32,289 bases of DNA, from the NCBI GenBank assembly GCA_019689555.1, contig JADGHE010000041.1, forward strand, positions 1 through 32,289, read 5' to 3'. The position numbers were made by a program, and so were the translations under genes. Each line of letters starts with the position of its first letter. Positions within the stretch are counted from its first letter, which is position 1. The stretch is from Variibacter sp. (GTDB taxonomy: Bacteria > Pseudomonadota > Alphaproteobacteria > Rhizobiales > Xanthobacteraceae). The notes beneath the pieces are model-generated. The model did no database searches. It worked only from the letters and a program-made list of their open reading frames with translations, and was not told the DNA's origin. This document shows, one piece after another, positions 16,411 through 26,957 of this stretch.

Positions 16411-17382
16411 ATGCGCGACACCTGGCCGTTGCTCGAACGCATTCCCTTCCCGCCCATCCGCCGGGCGAAGCTTAAGACCCTCCAGGTCAATGTCGGCTAT
16501 CGCTGCAATCAGTCCTGCGTCCACTGTCACGTGGCCGCGGGCCCTCACCGCACCGAAGAAATGGACGGCGCCACGGTCGATCTCGTCCTCGCCTATCTTG
16601 AGCGCCACGTGCGGACGCTCGACGTGACCGGGGGCGCGCCGGAGCTCAACCCGCATTTCCGCCGGCTCGTGCGCAGCGCGCGCGACATGGGCGTGCACGT
16701 GATGGACCGCTGCAACCTCACGATCCTCGAACAGCCCGGCCAGGAGGATCTTGCGGAGTTTCTGGCCGAGCAGCAGGTGGAGATCGTCGCCTCCATGCCG
16801 TGCTACCTCGCAGAAAACGTGGAGAGGCAGCGCGGCAAGGGCGTGTTCGACGCCTCCATCCGCGCCCTGCGCCGCCTGAATGCGCTGGGCTACGGCCGCG
16901 AAGAAACGGGGCTCGTCCTCAACCTCGTCTACAATCCGCAAGGCCCGACGCTGCCGCCCGCGCAGGACGCGCTGGAAGCCGACTACAAGCGGGTGCTCGG
17001 CGCGGAATACGGCATCGTCTTCAACCGGCTGTTCACGCTCGCCAACATGCCGATTCAGCGCTTCGGGTCGATGCTGATCTCGAAGGGGCAGTTCGACGAA
17101 TATCTCTCGCTGCTGCGCAACGCCCATCTCGACGCCAATCTCGACGGCGTGATGTGCCGCTCACTCATCTCCGTGGACTATCGCGGTTATGTCTATGACT
17201 GCGACTTCAATCAGATGCTGGATTTGCCGCTCCGCCACAAAGGGCGCGCGCGGGTGCATCTCTCCGAGCTCATGAACGAAAGCGTCGAGGGCAATCCCAT
17301 CAGCGTCGCCGGACACTGCTACGGCTGCACGGCCGGTCAGGGTTCGAGCTGCGGGGGCGCGTTGCGACAAGCGGCCGAATGA
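16411..17382 (+). CDS. arsS: Arsenosugar biosynthesis radical SAM protein ArsS
   Basis: A 323-residue enzyme matching ArsS. It acts after ArsM-type methylation of arsenic and is proposed to join the 5'-deoxyadenosyl moiety of SAM to dimethylarsenic, giving an arsenosugar precursor. The radical SAM cluster motif CNQSCVHC (Cys32, Cys36, Cys39) follows the typical LQVNVGYRCNQSC start. The middle includes LDVTGGAPELNPHF, and the C-terminal domain ends in HCYGCTAGQGSSCGG, the usual Cys-rich ArsS tail. All these positions are ordinary Cys codons, so this is not a selenoprotein form. Two arsenosugar-associated transferases follow directly. No arsM or arsR is present in the window. Confidence 0.94.
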   Translation: MRDTWPLLERIPFPPIRRAKLKTLQVNVGYRCNQSCVHCHVAAGPHRTEEMDGATVDLVLAYLERHVRTLDVTGGAPELNPHFRRLVRSARDMGVHVMDRCNLTILEQPGQEDLAEFLAEQQVEIVASMPCYLAENVERQRGKGVFDASIRALRRLNALGYGREETGLVLNLVYNPQGPTLPPAQDALEADYKRVLGAEYGIVFNRLFTLANMPIQRFGSMLISKGQFDEYLSLLRNAHLDANLDGVMCRSLISVDYRGYVYDCDFNQMLDLPLRHKGRARVHLSELMNESVEGNPISVAGHCYGCTAGQGSSCGGALRQAAE

Positions 17383-17475
17383 CGGCGGGGCGGAGCGCGC
17401 AACCCAACGCTGAAACGCGCGCAGTCTGCCCGCTGAATTATGCTAAGCTCGGCCTGGTGCTGGAGCGGAGCCGGC

Positions 17476-18171
17476 ATGCCAAGCCTGTCCATCGTCATTC
17501 CGGTGCTCAACGAAGCGGCGGGGATCGAATCCCTGCTCGCGAGCCTTGCGCCGCTGCGGGCGCGCGGCGTCGAGATCATCGTGGTGGACGGCGGCAGCGG
17601 GGACGGAACCGCCGCGCTGGCGCGGGCGGGCGCGGACCAGGTTCTCTCGGCTCCGCGCGGGCGCGGCGCGCAGATGAACGCGGGCGCGGCGGCGGCGCGC
17701 GGTGACGTGCTGCTCTTCCTTCACGCCGACACGCGCCTGCCTGCGGACGCGGACCGGCTCGTGTGCGACGGGCTCGCGGCCTCGGGGCGCCGCTGGGGGC
17801 GCTTCGATGTGCGCATCGAGGGCCGCAGCGCCATGCTGCCGCTGGTCGCGCTCGGCATGAACGTCCGCTCGCGCCTCACGGGGATCGCGACCGGCGATCA
17901 GGCCCTGTTCGTCTCGCGCGGCGCCTTTGCGCAGGCCGGCGGCTTTCCCGACATTCCGCTGATGGAGGACATCGAGATGTCGCGACGGCTCAAGCGCATC
18001 TCGCGGCCGCTGTGCCTGCGCGCCCGCGTCGTCACCTCGGGCCGCCGGTGGGACGAGCGCGGCGCCTGGCGCACGATCCTTCTGATGTGGCGCCTGCGGC
18101 TCGCCCATTTCTTCGGGACCGCGCCGGACGTTCTCGCGCGGCGCTACGGCTATGTCCCAAGACAGCCCTGA
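17476..18171 (+). CDS. Glycosyltransferase, arsenosugar-associated (TIGR04283 type)
   Basis: A 231-residue family 2 glycosyltransferase of the type found beside arsS. The nucleotide-sugar fold is clear: SIVIPVLNEAAGIESLLASL, then VDGGSGDGT, then GRGAQMNAGAAAARGDVLLF and the metal-binding HADTRLP. A PLMEDIEMSRRLKR segment follows. It presumably adds a sugar or polyol head group to the arsenosugar, though the family's reaction is inferred from gene context. ATG 17476 is chosen because it begins the first beta strand and has GGAG upstream; starting at 17440 adds an unlikely Trp/Ser-rich leader. It overlaps the next gene by 20 bases. Confidence 0.9.
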   Translation: MPSLSIVIPVLNEAAGIESLLASLAPLRARGVEIIVVDGGSGDGTAALARAGADQVLSAPRGRGAQMNAGAAAARGDVLLFLHADTRLPADADRLVCDGLAASGRRWGRFDVRIEGRSAMLPLVALGMNVRSRLTGIATGDQALFVSRGAFAQAGGFPDIPLMEDIEMSRRLKRISRPLCLRARVVTSGRRWDERGAWRTILLMWRLRLAHFFGTAPDVLARRYGYVPRQP

Positions 18172-18874
18172 ACCGGTCGCCGTCGCGATCCTCGCCAAGG
18201 CGCCGATCGTCGGCACCGTCAAGACGCGGCTTGCCATGCTGCTGGGCGTGGACGGCGCGACGGCGCTGCAGGAACGCTTCACCCGCCGCGCCGTCGAACG
18301 CGCCGTCGCCGCAGGCGTCGGCCCGGTGACCCTGTGGTGCAGCCCGGACGAGGGCCATCCCTTCTTCCAGACCCTGGCGGCGGAGTTCCCGCTGGCGCTG
18401 CAGCGGCAGCCCGCGGGCGACCTCGGCGCGCGCATGCTCGCCGCCTTCGTCCAGGCGCAACGGCCGACCCTCGTGATCGGCACCGACTGCCCGGCGCTCA
18501 CCGTCGCGCACCTGCAGACCGCCGCCGCCGTGCTGCGCAACGGCAGCGACGCGGTCGTGTTTCCGGCCGAGGACGGCGGCTACGTGCTGATCGGCCTCAA
18601 AGCGCCCCAGCCCGATCTGTTCTCCGCCATGGCGTGGAGCACGGACGCGGTGATGACGGAGACGCGGCGGCGGCTCACCCATATCGGGCTGTCCTGGCGC
18701 GAGCCGGCGCAATTGTGGGACGTAGACCGGCCGAGCGACGTGCGGCGCATGCGGCTCGAAGGCTTCGGCGATCTGCTCGACGGCATCGGGCGCGAGCCCC
18801 GGCCGCCGGAAAGGTTCGGCTTCCCCTGGGAGCCGCCCGACGCCCCGCCCGACGGATCGTCGAAGCCGACCTAA
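18152..18874 (+). CDS. Arsenosugar-associated glycosyl/nucleotidyltransferase (TIGR04282, DUF2064)
   Basis: A 240-residue protein with a nucleotidyltransferase-like GT-A fold: VAVAILAKAPIVGTVKTRLA (P-loop-like basic motif), GTDCPALT (metal-binding Asp) and PAEDGGYVLIGLK. This TIGR04282/DUF2064 type is commonly next to TIGR04283 and arsS. It may make the activated donor or act as a transferase; the exact reaction is not established. It starts at ATG 18152 inside the end of the previous gene, so the two are co-translated. Its TAA stop (18872-18874) overlaps the TAG stop of the opposing meaB gene within CTAA, leaving no spacer. Confidence 0.9.
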   Translation: MSQDSPEPVAVAILAKAPIVGTVKTRLAMLLGVDGATALQERFTRRAVERAVAAGVGPVTLWCSPDEGHPFFQTLAAEFPLALQRQPAGDLGARMLAAFVQAQRPTLVIGTDCPALTVAHLQTAAAVLRNGSDAVVFPAEDGGYVLIGLKAPQPDLFSAMAWSTDAVMTETRRRLTHIGLSWREPAQLWDVDRPSDVRRMRLEGFGDLLDGIGREPRPPERFGFPWEPPDAPPDGSSKPT

Positions 18875-19860
18875 AGCCCCAGCGCCGCCGCAAGCTCCTC
18901 GACCGCGAGCCCGGGCGAGAGCTCGCCGTTCGCCACCGCGGCCTCGAGCGCGGGAAGCTGCGCCTTGATCGCTTCGTCCCCGTGCAGGCGCTGCATCAGG
19001 CGATCCTCCAGCATCGCCCACATCCACTTCACCTGCTGCTCGCGGCGGCGCGCCTGAAACTCGCTCGTCGCCTGCATGCGGGCGCGATGGTCCATGATGT
19101 GTCGCCAAATGACCTCGATCCCGCTCCCGGTGAGGGCGGAATAGGTCACGACCGGCGGCCGCCAATGCGGCGAGCGCGGCTCCAAAATGTTGAAGGCGGC
19201 CTCGTACTCGGCCGCGGCGGCCTTTGCGCGCGCGACATTGTCGCCGTCGGCCTTGTTGACCGCGAGCATGTCGGCGAGCTCCAGGATGCCCTTCTTCAGG
19301 CCCTGCAGCTCGTCGCCGCTTCCGGGCAGCATCAGCACCAGAAAGAAGTCCGTCATGTCGGCAACGGCCGTTTCCGTCTGGCCGACACCGACCGTTTCGA
19401 CGAGCACGACGTCGTAGCCCGCCGCCTCGCAGAGCAGCATGGTCTCGCGCGTCTTGGCGGCCACGCCGCCCGTCGTCCCCGCCGCCGGCGACGGCCTGAC
19501 GAAGGCGTGCGGATCGTTGGCGAGCCGCGCCATGCGCGTCTTGTCGCCCAGGATCGAGCCGCCGGTAAGGCGCGACGAGGGGTCGACCGCGAGCACCGCA
19601 ACCCTGTGGCCCTTGCCGGTGAGGAAGGTTCCGAGCGTGTCGATGGTGGTCGACTTGCCGACGCCCGGCATGCCGCTGATGCCGACGCGCACCGCCTGGC
19701 CCGTGAACGGCAACAGCTCCTGGATCAGCGCCTTGGCGGCCCGCTGGTGATCGGCCCGCCGGCTTTCGACGAGCGTGATGGCGCGCGCGAGCATCGCCCG
19801 GTCGCCCGCGCGCAGGGCGCGCGCCATTTCTGCAATGTCGGGTGTCGCTCGCGCCGCCAT
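18871..19860 (-). CDS. meaB: Methylmalonyl-CoA mutase-associated GTPase MeaB
   Basis: A 329-residue G3E-family P-loop GTPase that guards methylmalonyl-CoA mutase, gating cobalamin loading and removing inactivated cofactor. The Walker A motif GMPGVGKST lies at ~63-71. The switch region includes AVDPSSRLTGGSILGDKTRM, the G3-type VETVGVGQTE follows, and base recognition is by NKAD. The C-terminal helices mediate dimer or mutase contact in homologues. It is the last gene of the minus-strand run and lies 168 bases downstream of the mutase large subunit gene, so its partner is clear from context. Its stop is shared with the opposing arsenosugar transferase gene. Confidence 0.96.
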   Translation of the reverse strand: MAARATPDIAEMARALRAGDRAMLARAITLVESRRADHQRAAKALIQELLPFTGQAVRVGISGMPGVGKSTTIDTLGTFLTGKGHRVAVLAVDPSSRLTGGSILGDKTRMARLANDPHAFVRPSPAAGTTGGVAAKTRETMLLCEAAGYDVVLVETVGVGQTETAVADMTDFFLVLMLPGSGDELQGLKKGILELADMLAVNKADGDNVARAKAAAAEYEAAFNILEPRSPHWRPPVVTYSALTGSGIEVIWRHIMDHRARMQATSEFQARRREQQVKWMWAMLEDRLMQRLHGDEAIKAQLPALEAAVANGELSPGLAVEELAAALGL

Positions 19861-19958
19861 CGGGAGACGTTATGCAGAAATCGCCGTGCTATTCCAATGC
19901 CGGCGACGTCCCGGTCCGGCGGCGACGCGCCGCACGCGCCGCGGCCGCATCGCCCGCG

Positions 19959-19976
19959 GCGCGCGGCGCCGCGCGC
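19959..19976. repeat. 18-bp perfect GC palindrome between mutase and meaB
   Basis: GCGCGCGGCGCCGCGCGC at 19959-19976 is fully self-complementary. It lies in the 168-base gap between the mutase large subunit gene and meaB. It could form a hairpin that reduces read-through into meaB. In such GC-rich DNA, chance is also possible. Confidence 0.35.
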
Positions 19977-20028
19977 GGCGCTGCTTCATCCCGGAGGGCG
20001 TGCATTCTGGCCGGAGCGTGCGCCCCGC

Positions 20029-22188
<2,160 letters not shown>

Positions 22189-22220
22189 GCCAAACGTCCC
22201 GATTTCTTGCCGCTCGAGCG

Positions 22221-24146
22221 TCAGCCCCGCCGCTCGCGCGCGCCGCCGCGGAGGATATCATGCGCGGCCTTGAGCGTCGCGAGCGCGTCGCAGCCCGCGT
22301 AAACGAAGCTTCCGACCCCGGCCTCCTTCAAGGCGGCCTCCCGCGCGCCCGGCCGCCCCGCGAGGTAAACATGTTCCGCTCCGGCGCGCGCCAGCGCCTG
22401 CGCGGCCGCGGCGGCCTCGCGCTCATAGGCCTCATCCGACCCGCACAGGCAGGCGAGCCGGGCGCCCGAGGCCGCAAATTTCGCAACCATGGCCTCGACA
22501 CCGGCGGTGCCCTCGCCGGCGACCGCCTCGATGCCCCCGGCCTCGAACAGACTGCGGGCGAAGGTCGCGCGCGCGGTGAAATCCGCGGGCGCGCCGAGCG
22601 TCGCGAGGAATATGCGCGGCCGCGCGCCAGTCTCGGCCCGCATGCGGTCGGAGGCGTCGCGCAGCGCCTCGAAGGGCTCGGCCAGCCGCATCGGCGCCAG
22701 CGGCGCCACGCGGATCGCCGAAGGCGGCGGCGCCTCGGCCGGCGCCGGCGCGCTGTCCAGAACGACGGCGGGCGCCTCCTGAAGATCGGGGAATTCCGTC
22801 GTTCCTGTCAGCGGCTCGGTGCGGTGGGCGACGGCGCGCGCGCGGGCGGCGCGAACGGCGGCGACCTTTTCCTGCACCAGACCCGCCGCGAGCACGGCGA
22901 CCGCCCCGCCTTCGCGCTCGATCTCCTGGAACAGGCTCCAGGCGATTTCGCAAAGCCGGCGCGTCAGATCCTCGACGGCGCCGGAGCCCGCGGCCGGGTC
23001 CGCCACCTTGGCGAGGTTCGATTCCTGCGCGAGGACCAGCTGCGTGTTGCGCGCAAGCCGCCGCGCAAAGGAGTCGGGCAAACCGAGCGCCATGGTGAAC
23101 GGAAGCACGGTGATGGCGTCCGCTCCACCGACCGCGGCCGAGAAGGCCGCCATCGTCGTGCGCAGCATGTTCACGTATGGATCGCGCTGCGTCATCATGC
23201 GCCAGGCGGTCTCGGCGGCGATGAAGACGGGCCGCGGCGCAAGGCCGCACGCGGTTTCCACGCGCGCCCACAGCTTTCTCAGCGCGCGAAACTTGGCGAT
23301 GGTGAGGAACTGGTCCGCGTCGGCGGCGAGCCTGAAGAAGATCATGCCGCGCGCAGCGTCGAGATCGACCCCGCCGGCTTCGAGCGCGCGCAGATAGGCG
23401 ACCGCGACCGAAAGCGCAAAGGCAAGCTCCTGCGCTTCCGAGCCGCCTGCGGCATGCACCGACCTGGCGTCGGCGGCCGCAAAGGGCCCCTTGAAGCCTT
23501 GCCGCGCGAGGCTCGCGACGGTCTCGGCAAAGCGTTGCGCGGCCGCGGGCCAAGCGGCCTCCGCCCAGCCGTTGCGGGCCATCGCGCCGATGGGATCGAG
23601 GCCGAAGCGAATTGCGGCGGCGGAAGGTTCCAGCCCGCGGGCTCTCACCAGGCCGGCGAGCGCGCGAGCGGCGGCGTCCCCTTGCGGCGGCAGATCGAGT
23701 TCGAGCGCAATTCCGGCCCCGACCGGGATGCCTTCGAGCGCCTGCGCGAGCCCCCCATCGGTCCAGCGCAGGCCCCACCCGTAAGCGCCGACGGCGCCGG
23801 GGCAGACGAGCATCAACCCAGTCGCGCCGTTGTCCAGATCCTGCTGCGCCTGCGCCCGGGCGGCCGCAGGGTCCGGATGGTCGATCCGCTGCATGATTCC
23901 CCACGGCGCGCCCGGTGGGCGCCCGGCGATGGGCGTTGCGTCCGTGGCGCGCGCGTAGATGGGGCCGATCGGCAGCCCGTCATAGCTCCGCGAAACGAGC
24001 GTCTCGAAGGGCCGCCCCTTGAGCACGCCGTCCACGAGCCTGCGCCAGTCATCGCGCGAGGCCGCGGGAAACTCCGCCGCCAGCGCGAGGTTCTCGTCCG
24101 ATGTCGGGTCCGCCATGACCAAATCGCTTTCGTCCGCCCCGGGCAC
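22221..24146 (-). CDS. mutA: Methylmalonyl-CoA mutase, small subunit
   Basis: A 641-residue non-catalytic partner of the heterodimeric mutase. It resembles the large subunit in its barrel ([20 protein letters not shown], then [20 protein letters not shown] and [20 protein letters not shown]). Its C-terminal B12-like domain lacks the DxHxxG motif (ATLGAPADF instead), as expected for small subunits. GTG 24146 is preferred because GGGAG stands 8 bases upstream; ATG 24116 would give 631 residues but has no clear ribosome-binding site. It begins 41 bases after folK on the same strand, with the large subunit next, so the mutase may be read from the folate operon promoter. Confidence 0.93.
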   Translation of the reverse strand: MPGADESDLVMADPTSDENLALAAEFPAASRDDWRRLVDGVLKGRPFETLVSRSYDGLPIGPIYARATDATPIAGRPPGAPWGIMQRIDHPDPAAARAQAQQDLDNGATGLMLVCPGAVGAYGWGLRWTDGGLAQALEGIPVGAGIALELDLPPQGDAAARALAGLVRARGLEPSAAAIRFGLDPIGAMARNGWAEAAWPAAAQRFAETVASLARQGFKGPFAAADARSVHAAGGSEAQELAFALSVAVAYLRALEAGGVDLDAARGMIFFRLAADADQFLTIAKFRALRKLWARVETACGLAPRPVFIAAETAWRMMTQRDPYVNMLRTTMAAFSAAVGGADAITVLPFTMALGLPDSFARRLARNTQLVLAQESNLAKVADPAAGSGAVEDLTRRLCEIAWSLFQEIEREGGAVAVLAAGLVQEKVAAVRAARARAVAHRTEPLTGTTEFPDLQEAPAVVLDSAPAPAEAPPPSAIRVAPLAPMRLAEPFEALRDASDRMRAETGARPRIFLATLGAPADFTARATFARSLFEAGGIEAVAGEGTAGVEAMVAKFAASGARLACLCGSDEAYEREAAAAAQALARAGAEHVYLAGRPGAREAALKEAGVGSFVYAGCDALATLKAAHDILRGGARERRG

Positions 24147-24187
24147 TTTCCGGCTCCCGGAGGATGCCCACCGGACCGGCGGTCATG

Positions 24188-24685
24188 TCAACGGGAGGCG
24201 CCGTCGGGAAGGCGTTCGATGCCGCGGGTATCCAGGCTCGCGAGCGCCGAGCGGACCGAGCGGCCGGCGATCACGGCGTCGGGACGGATTTCGACGAGCG
24301 GGACGAGCACGAAGGCGCGCTCGAACAGGCGCGGATGCGGCAAGGTCAGGCCCGGCTCGTCCACCGCCACGTCGTCGTAGGCGAGAAGGTCGATGTCGAG
24401 CGTGCGCGGGCCCCAGCGCGTTTCGGCCTCGCGGCGGCGGCCGAAGGCGCGTTCGACCGCCATCGCCCGATCGAGCAGCGCCCGCGGCGACAATGCGGTC
24501 TCGACCGCGACGCACGTATTGAGGAAGGGCGGCTGCGCCTCGAAGCCCCAGGGGGGCGTGCGATAATTCGCGGCGCGCGCAACGAGCCGCACCTCGGCGC
24601 CGTCGCAAAGGGCGCGGATGGCGCGGTCGAAGGTCTCCCGCACGTTGCCGAGATTGCCGCCGAGGCCGATCAACGACTCAGTCAT
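24188..24685 (-). CDS. folK: 2-Amino-4-hydroxy-6-hydroxymethyldihydropteridine diphosphokinase
   Basis: A 165-residue cytoplasmic enzyme that transfers diphosphate from ATP to 6-hydroxymethyldihydropterin, making the substrate of FolP. Family motifs are IGLGGNLGNVRETFD at the start, FLNTCVAVET, and the signature RWGPRTLDIDLLAYDD followed by LPHPRLFERAFVLVPL. Length is normal. Its start overlaps the end of folB by 8 bases (24678-24685), completing a compact folP-folB-folK set. Confidence 0.96.
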   Translation of the reverse strand: MTESLIGLGGNLGNVRETFDRAIRALCDGAEVRLVARAANYRTPPWGFEAQPPFLNTCVAVETALSPRALLDRAMAVERAFGRRREAETRWGPRTLDIDLLAYDDVAVDEPGLTLPHPRLFERAFVLVPLVEIRPDAVIAGRSVRSALASLDTRGIERLPDGASR

Positions 24686-25046
24686 GGCGCGAACGCACGA
24701 GCGTCACGCCGACATCGGCGAACACCGCCGCGATGGGCGCATGCGGCTTGTGCACCGTGACCCGCAGCCGCTCGATGCGCGGGAAGGTGGAGAGCAGAGC
24801 GTCCGCCACCGCGCCCGCGGCCGCCTCGACAAGGCGAAAACGTCGCGCGCGGAAGGCCTTGCTCGCCACTTCGATGAGGTCCGCGTAGGAGATCGTATCG
24901 ACGAGCTTGTCGGAGTGCGAGGCACGCGACAGATCGAGTTCCAGAACCAGATCGATCAGGAACTGCTGGCCGATGCGGCCTTCGTCGTCGCCGACGCCGT
25001 GATAGGCGTGAACCACGAGTCCGGTGACGAAAATGGTGTCGGTCAT
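24678..25046 (-). CDS. folB: Dihydroneopterin aldolase
   Basis: A 122-residue enzyme that cleaves 7,8-dihydroneopterin to 6-hydroxymethyldihydropterin and glycolaldehyde in folate synthesis. Visible features are HAYHGVGDDEGRIGQQFLID with the substrate-binding Glu22, the DTISYADL Tyr54 region and VHKPHAP with the catalytic Lys100. ATG 25046 overlaps the folP stop (ATGA, 25043-25046), so folP and folB are translationally coupled. The longer open frame upstream is only antifolate-gene shadow coding and was not used. Confidence 0.95.
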   Translation of the reverse strand: MTDTIFVTGLVVHAYHGVGDDEGRIGQQFLIDLVLELDLSRASHSDKLVDTISYADLIEVASKAFRARRFRLVEAAAGAVADALLSTFPRIERLRVTVHKPHAPIAAVFADVGVTLVRSRHD

Positions 25047-25906
25047 CGCGCCCGTTCGATCGCCTCGGCCACGCGCAGCGCCTGCACGGTCTCGGCCACG
25101 TCGTGGACACGCACGATGGCGGCTCCCGCGCGCACGGCCGCAAGGTTGCCGGCGATCGAGCCGCCGAGCCGCTGGTGAGGTTCCGACGGGCTTACCGCGG
25201 CGATGAAGCGCTTGCGCGACAATCCGATCAAAATCGGCAGCCCGAACGATTTGAGACGGTCGAGGCGCGCGATGAGCGCGAGGCTCTGCTCGGGCGTCTT
25301 GCCGAATCCGATGCCGGGATCGATCACGATGCGCTCGCGGCGAATGCCCGCGCGCGCCGCGAGTTCCAGGGAGCGGGCGAGAAAGGCCTCGACCTCGGCG
25401 AAGATGTCGATCGAGGGGTCGGCCGCCGCGCGATTGTGCATGACGATGAGCCCGGCGTCGTGCTCGGCCACGACCCGCGCCATATCGGGATCGTTCTGGA
25501 GGCCCCAGACGTCGTTCACGATCACGGCGCCGGCCGCGAGCGCCTTGGCGGCGACGGTCGCCTTCATGGTGTCGATCGAGATCGGAACGCCGAAGCCCGC
25601 GACCGTGCGCAGCACCGGCCCGACCCGCCTCCATTCCTCCTCCGCCGAGATGGGCACGGCCCCGTAGGGCCGCGTCGATTCGCCGCCGACGTCGAGAACG
25701 TCCGCCCCGTCGGCCAAAAGCTGCGCGGCATGCTGGGCCGCACGGATCGGATCGACAAAACGTCCGCCGTCGGAGAAGGAATCCGGCGTTACGTTGAGAA
25801 TGCCCATGACCGCCGGGCGGCCAAGCGCCAGCAGCCGGGTCAACGGATGTTCGGGCGAAGACGGATCGCCCTTGCGCGAGGGGGGAGGCATGTTACCGCA
25901 GGCCAT
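25043..25906 (-). CDS. folP: Dihydropteroate synthase
   Basis: A 287-residue TIM-barrel enzyme joining 6-hydroxymethyldihydropterin diphosphate and 4-aminobenzoate to dihydropteroate; it is the sulfonamide target. Signatures are MGILNVTPDSFSDGG, DVGGESTRPYG, DTMKATVA, VNDVWGLQND, DPGIGFGKT and SRKRFI. ATG 25906 is chosen because GAGAGG stands just upstream; ATG 25891 lacks such a site. It is the first gene of the folate/mutase run, so the 135-base gap upstream should carry the operon promoter. A TTCCG-AC-CGGAA inverted repeat lies in that gap. Confidence 0.96.
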   Translation of the reverse strand: MACGNMPPPSRKGDPSSPEHPLTRLLALGRPAVMGILNVTPDSFSDGGRFVDPIRAAQHAAQLLADGADVLDVGGESTRPYGAVPISAEEEWRRVGPVLRTVAGFGVPISIDTMKATVAAKALAAGAVIVNDVWGLQNDPDMARVVAEHDAGLIVMHNRAAADPSIDIFAEVEAFLARSLELAARAGIRRERIVIDPGIGFGKTPEQSLALIARLDRLKSFGLPILIGLSRKRFIAAVSPSEPHQRLGGSIAGNLAAVRAGAAIVRVHDVAETVQALRVAEAIERAR

Positions 25907-25939
25907 GCCCTCTCATAACCGATCTTTGGCGCCGTTTCA

Positions 25940-25951
25940 TTCCGACCGGAA
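25940..25951. promoter_or_regulatory. Short inverted repeat upstream of folP
   Basis: TTCCGACCGGAA has perfect 5-bp arms around AC and lies 34-45 bases upstream of the folP start. It sits where an operator or promoter element for the folate/mutase operon would be expected. It is short, so chance is possible. Confidence 0.25.
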
Positions 25952-26041
25952 CGTGTGTCCCCGTGGAAACGCAGCGTGCGTGCCGCGCACGGCAGCCAGG
26001 GGGCTGTGCGCGCGGCGTTCGACCCCGCCCGTGCCGCGACC

Positions 26042-26482
26042 TCAGTAGCTGATCTTGAGCGGCAGCTTCTTCGCCTCTTCGATCCATCGGTTCACGGCTT
26101 TCTGCGAGGGCGGCGTCTTGACGAGACCCCGTGCCTCGTTCGCGGCCTTGATGGCCATCAAGAGACGTTCGCCGTTGCGATGTTGCAGCTCGCGCACGGT
26201 GTCGACGCCGGCAAGACGCAAGAGCTCCGCATAGTCGCGCCCCAAACCCTTGATGCGCATCCGGTCGGCCATGTTCGCCCATTTCAGCAGCAGCTTCTGG
26301 TCGAGCCCGGTGCGGGACGCCAGCGCCTTGCGGCCCTTGGGGTCTTTTGCGGCCTCCAGCAGCTTCTCCGTCGTGCGAATTCCCACGGAACGGAGCAGGG
26401 CCAGCGCCCTCTCGTCAATTCCGTCGAGGTTTTTGATGGGATAGGACACGATGCCGCTCCTGAAATAAGGCGTGTCATCCAT
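26042..26482 (-). CDS. DUF4332 helix-hairpin-helix protein
   Basis: A 146-residue soluble protein built of helix-hairpin-helix-like repeats: IKNLDGIDERALALLRSVGI, then KWANMADRMRIKGLGRDYAE and LLRLAGVDTVRELQHRNGER. This matches DUF4332 proteins, which resemble DNA-binding HhH modules of polymerase or ligase type. No enzyme motif is seen. ATG 26482 has no clear ribosome-binding site but there is no better alternative. It lies 135 bases upstream of folP on the same strand and could contribute to that transcript. Confidence 0.85.
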   Translation of the reverse strand: MDDTPYFRSGIVSYPIKNLDGIDERALALLRSVGIRTTEKLLEAAKDPKGRKALASRTGLDQKLLLKWANMADRMRIKGLGRDYAELLRLAGVDTVRELQHRNGERLLMAIKAANEARGLVKTPPSQKAVNRWIEEAKKLPLKISY

Positions 26483-26957
26483 GTCACGCCGTAGGCTGCG
26501 CCCGCGCCCGCGACGGCGCGGCGACCGCCCGTTGAGGGTTCACGCAAACTGGAAAGGTTCGAAGGGAAGGCTGCGGCGCCTTGGCGCGGTCTTGCCGGCC
26601 TTTTTCTCCTCAGGGACGCGGCGGCCCGGGACGTGACGGGCCGCGCTCGCCGCTCTCCCAGAGGGCGACCGGCGGAGCCTGGCTGAGGCGACCATGTGCC
26701 CGATGAGATCATCCATGCCGGCCTCTCGATCGCAGATCCGCCGTCTGACGTTCATTCTGTACGCCGATCGCCCGGAAAACAAGCGCGCGGCGCCCCGTGC
26801 GCACAAGGGCCTGCGCCGCTTTCGCGGCGGCCTCTGCGCCGCCAATTGCGATCGTGCGAAGCTGTCACCCGTAGAATCCCTGCGCGGCCGCCAGTATAAG
26901 ACCGCAGGACGAGAGCGCGCCGCGGAACGGCGCCCCCCAAGGGGAGACCGCGACCCC
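26483..26957. other. 475-base divergent spacer between DUF4332 and HerA-like genes
   Basis: The stretch separates a minus-strand and a plus-strand gene and must contain their promoters, but I find no strong consensus. It holds a 6-bp-arm hairpin (CGCCGC-TTTC-GCGGCG, 26814-26829) and a weak 58-codon minus-strand frame from 26716 to 26540 (see that entry). There are no tRNA or other RNA genes. Confidence 0.4.
26540..26716 (-). CDS. Doubtful small open frame (58 aa)
   Basis: The frame begins [16 protein letters not shown], has a GAGAGG site 5 bases upstream and ends PFEPFQFA. The product is very basic. Its third-position GC looks lower than in neighbouring genes and no family is recognised. It may be chance open frame in GC-rich spacer DNA. 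Confidence 0.15.
   Translation of the reverse strand: MDDLIGHMVASARLRRSPSGRAASAARHVPGRRVPEEKKAGKTAPRRRSLPFEPFQFA

Noticed and set aside
17300-17382. Possible selenoprotein form of ArsS
   Set aside because: The C-terminal CYGCTAGQGSSCGG positions are ordinary Cys codons and there is no in-frame UGA before the true stop.
24147-24187. Cobalamin riboswitch upstream of the mutase genes
   Set aside because: The gap is only 41 bases, far too short for a B12 riboswitch, and no B12-box-like sequence was seen.
26546-26566. GGTTCGAA resembling a tRNA T-loop
   Set aside because: No matching acceptor, D or anticodon stems around it.
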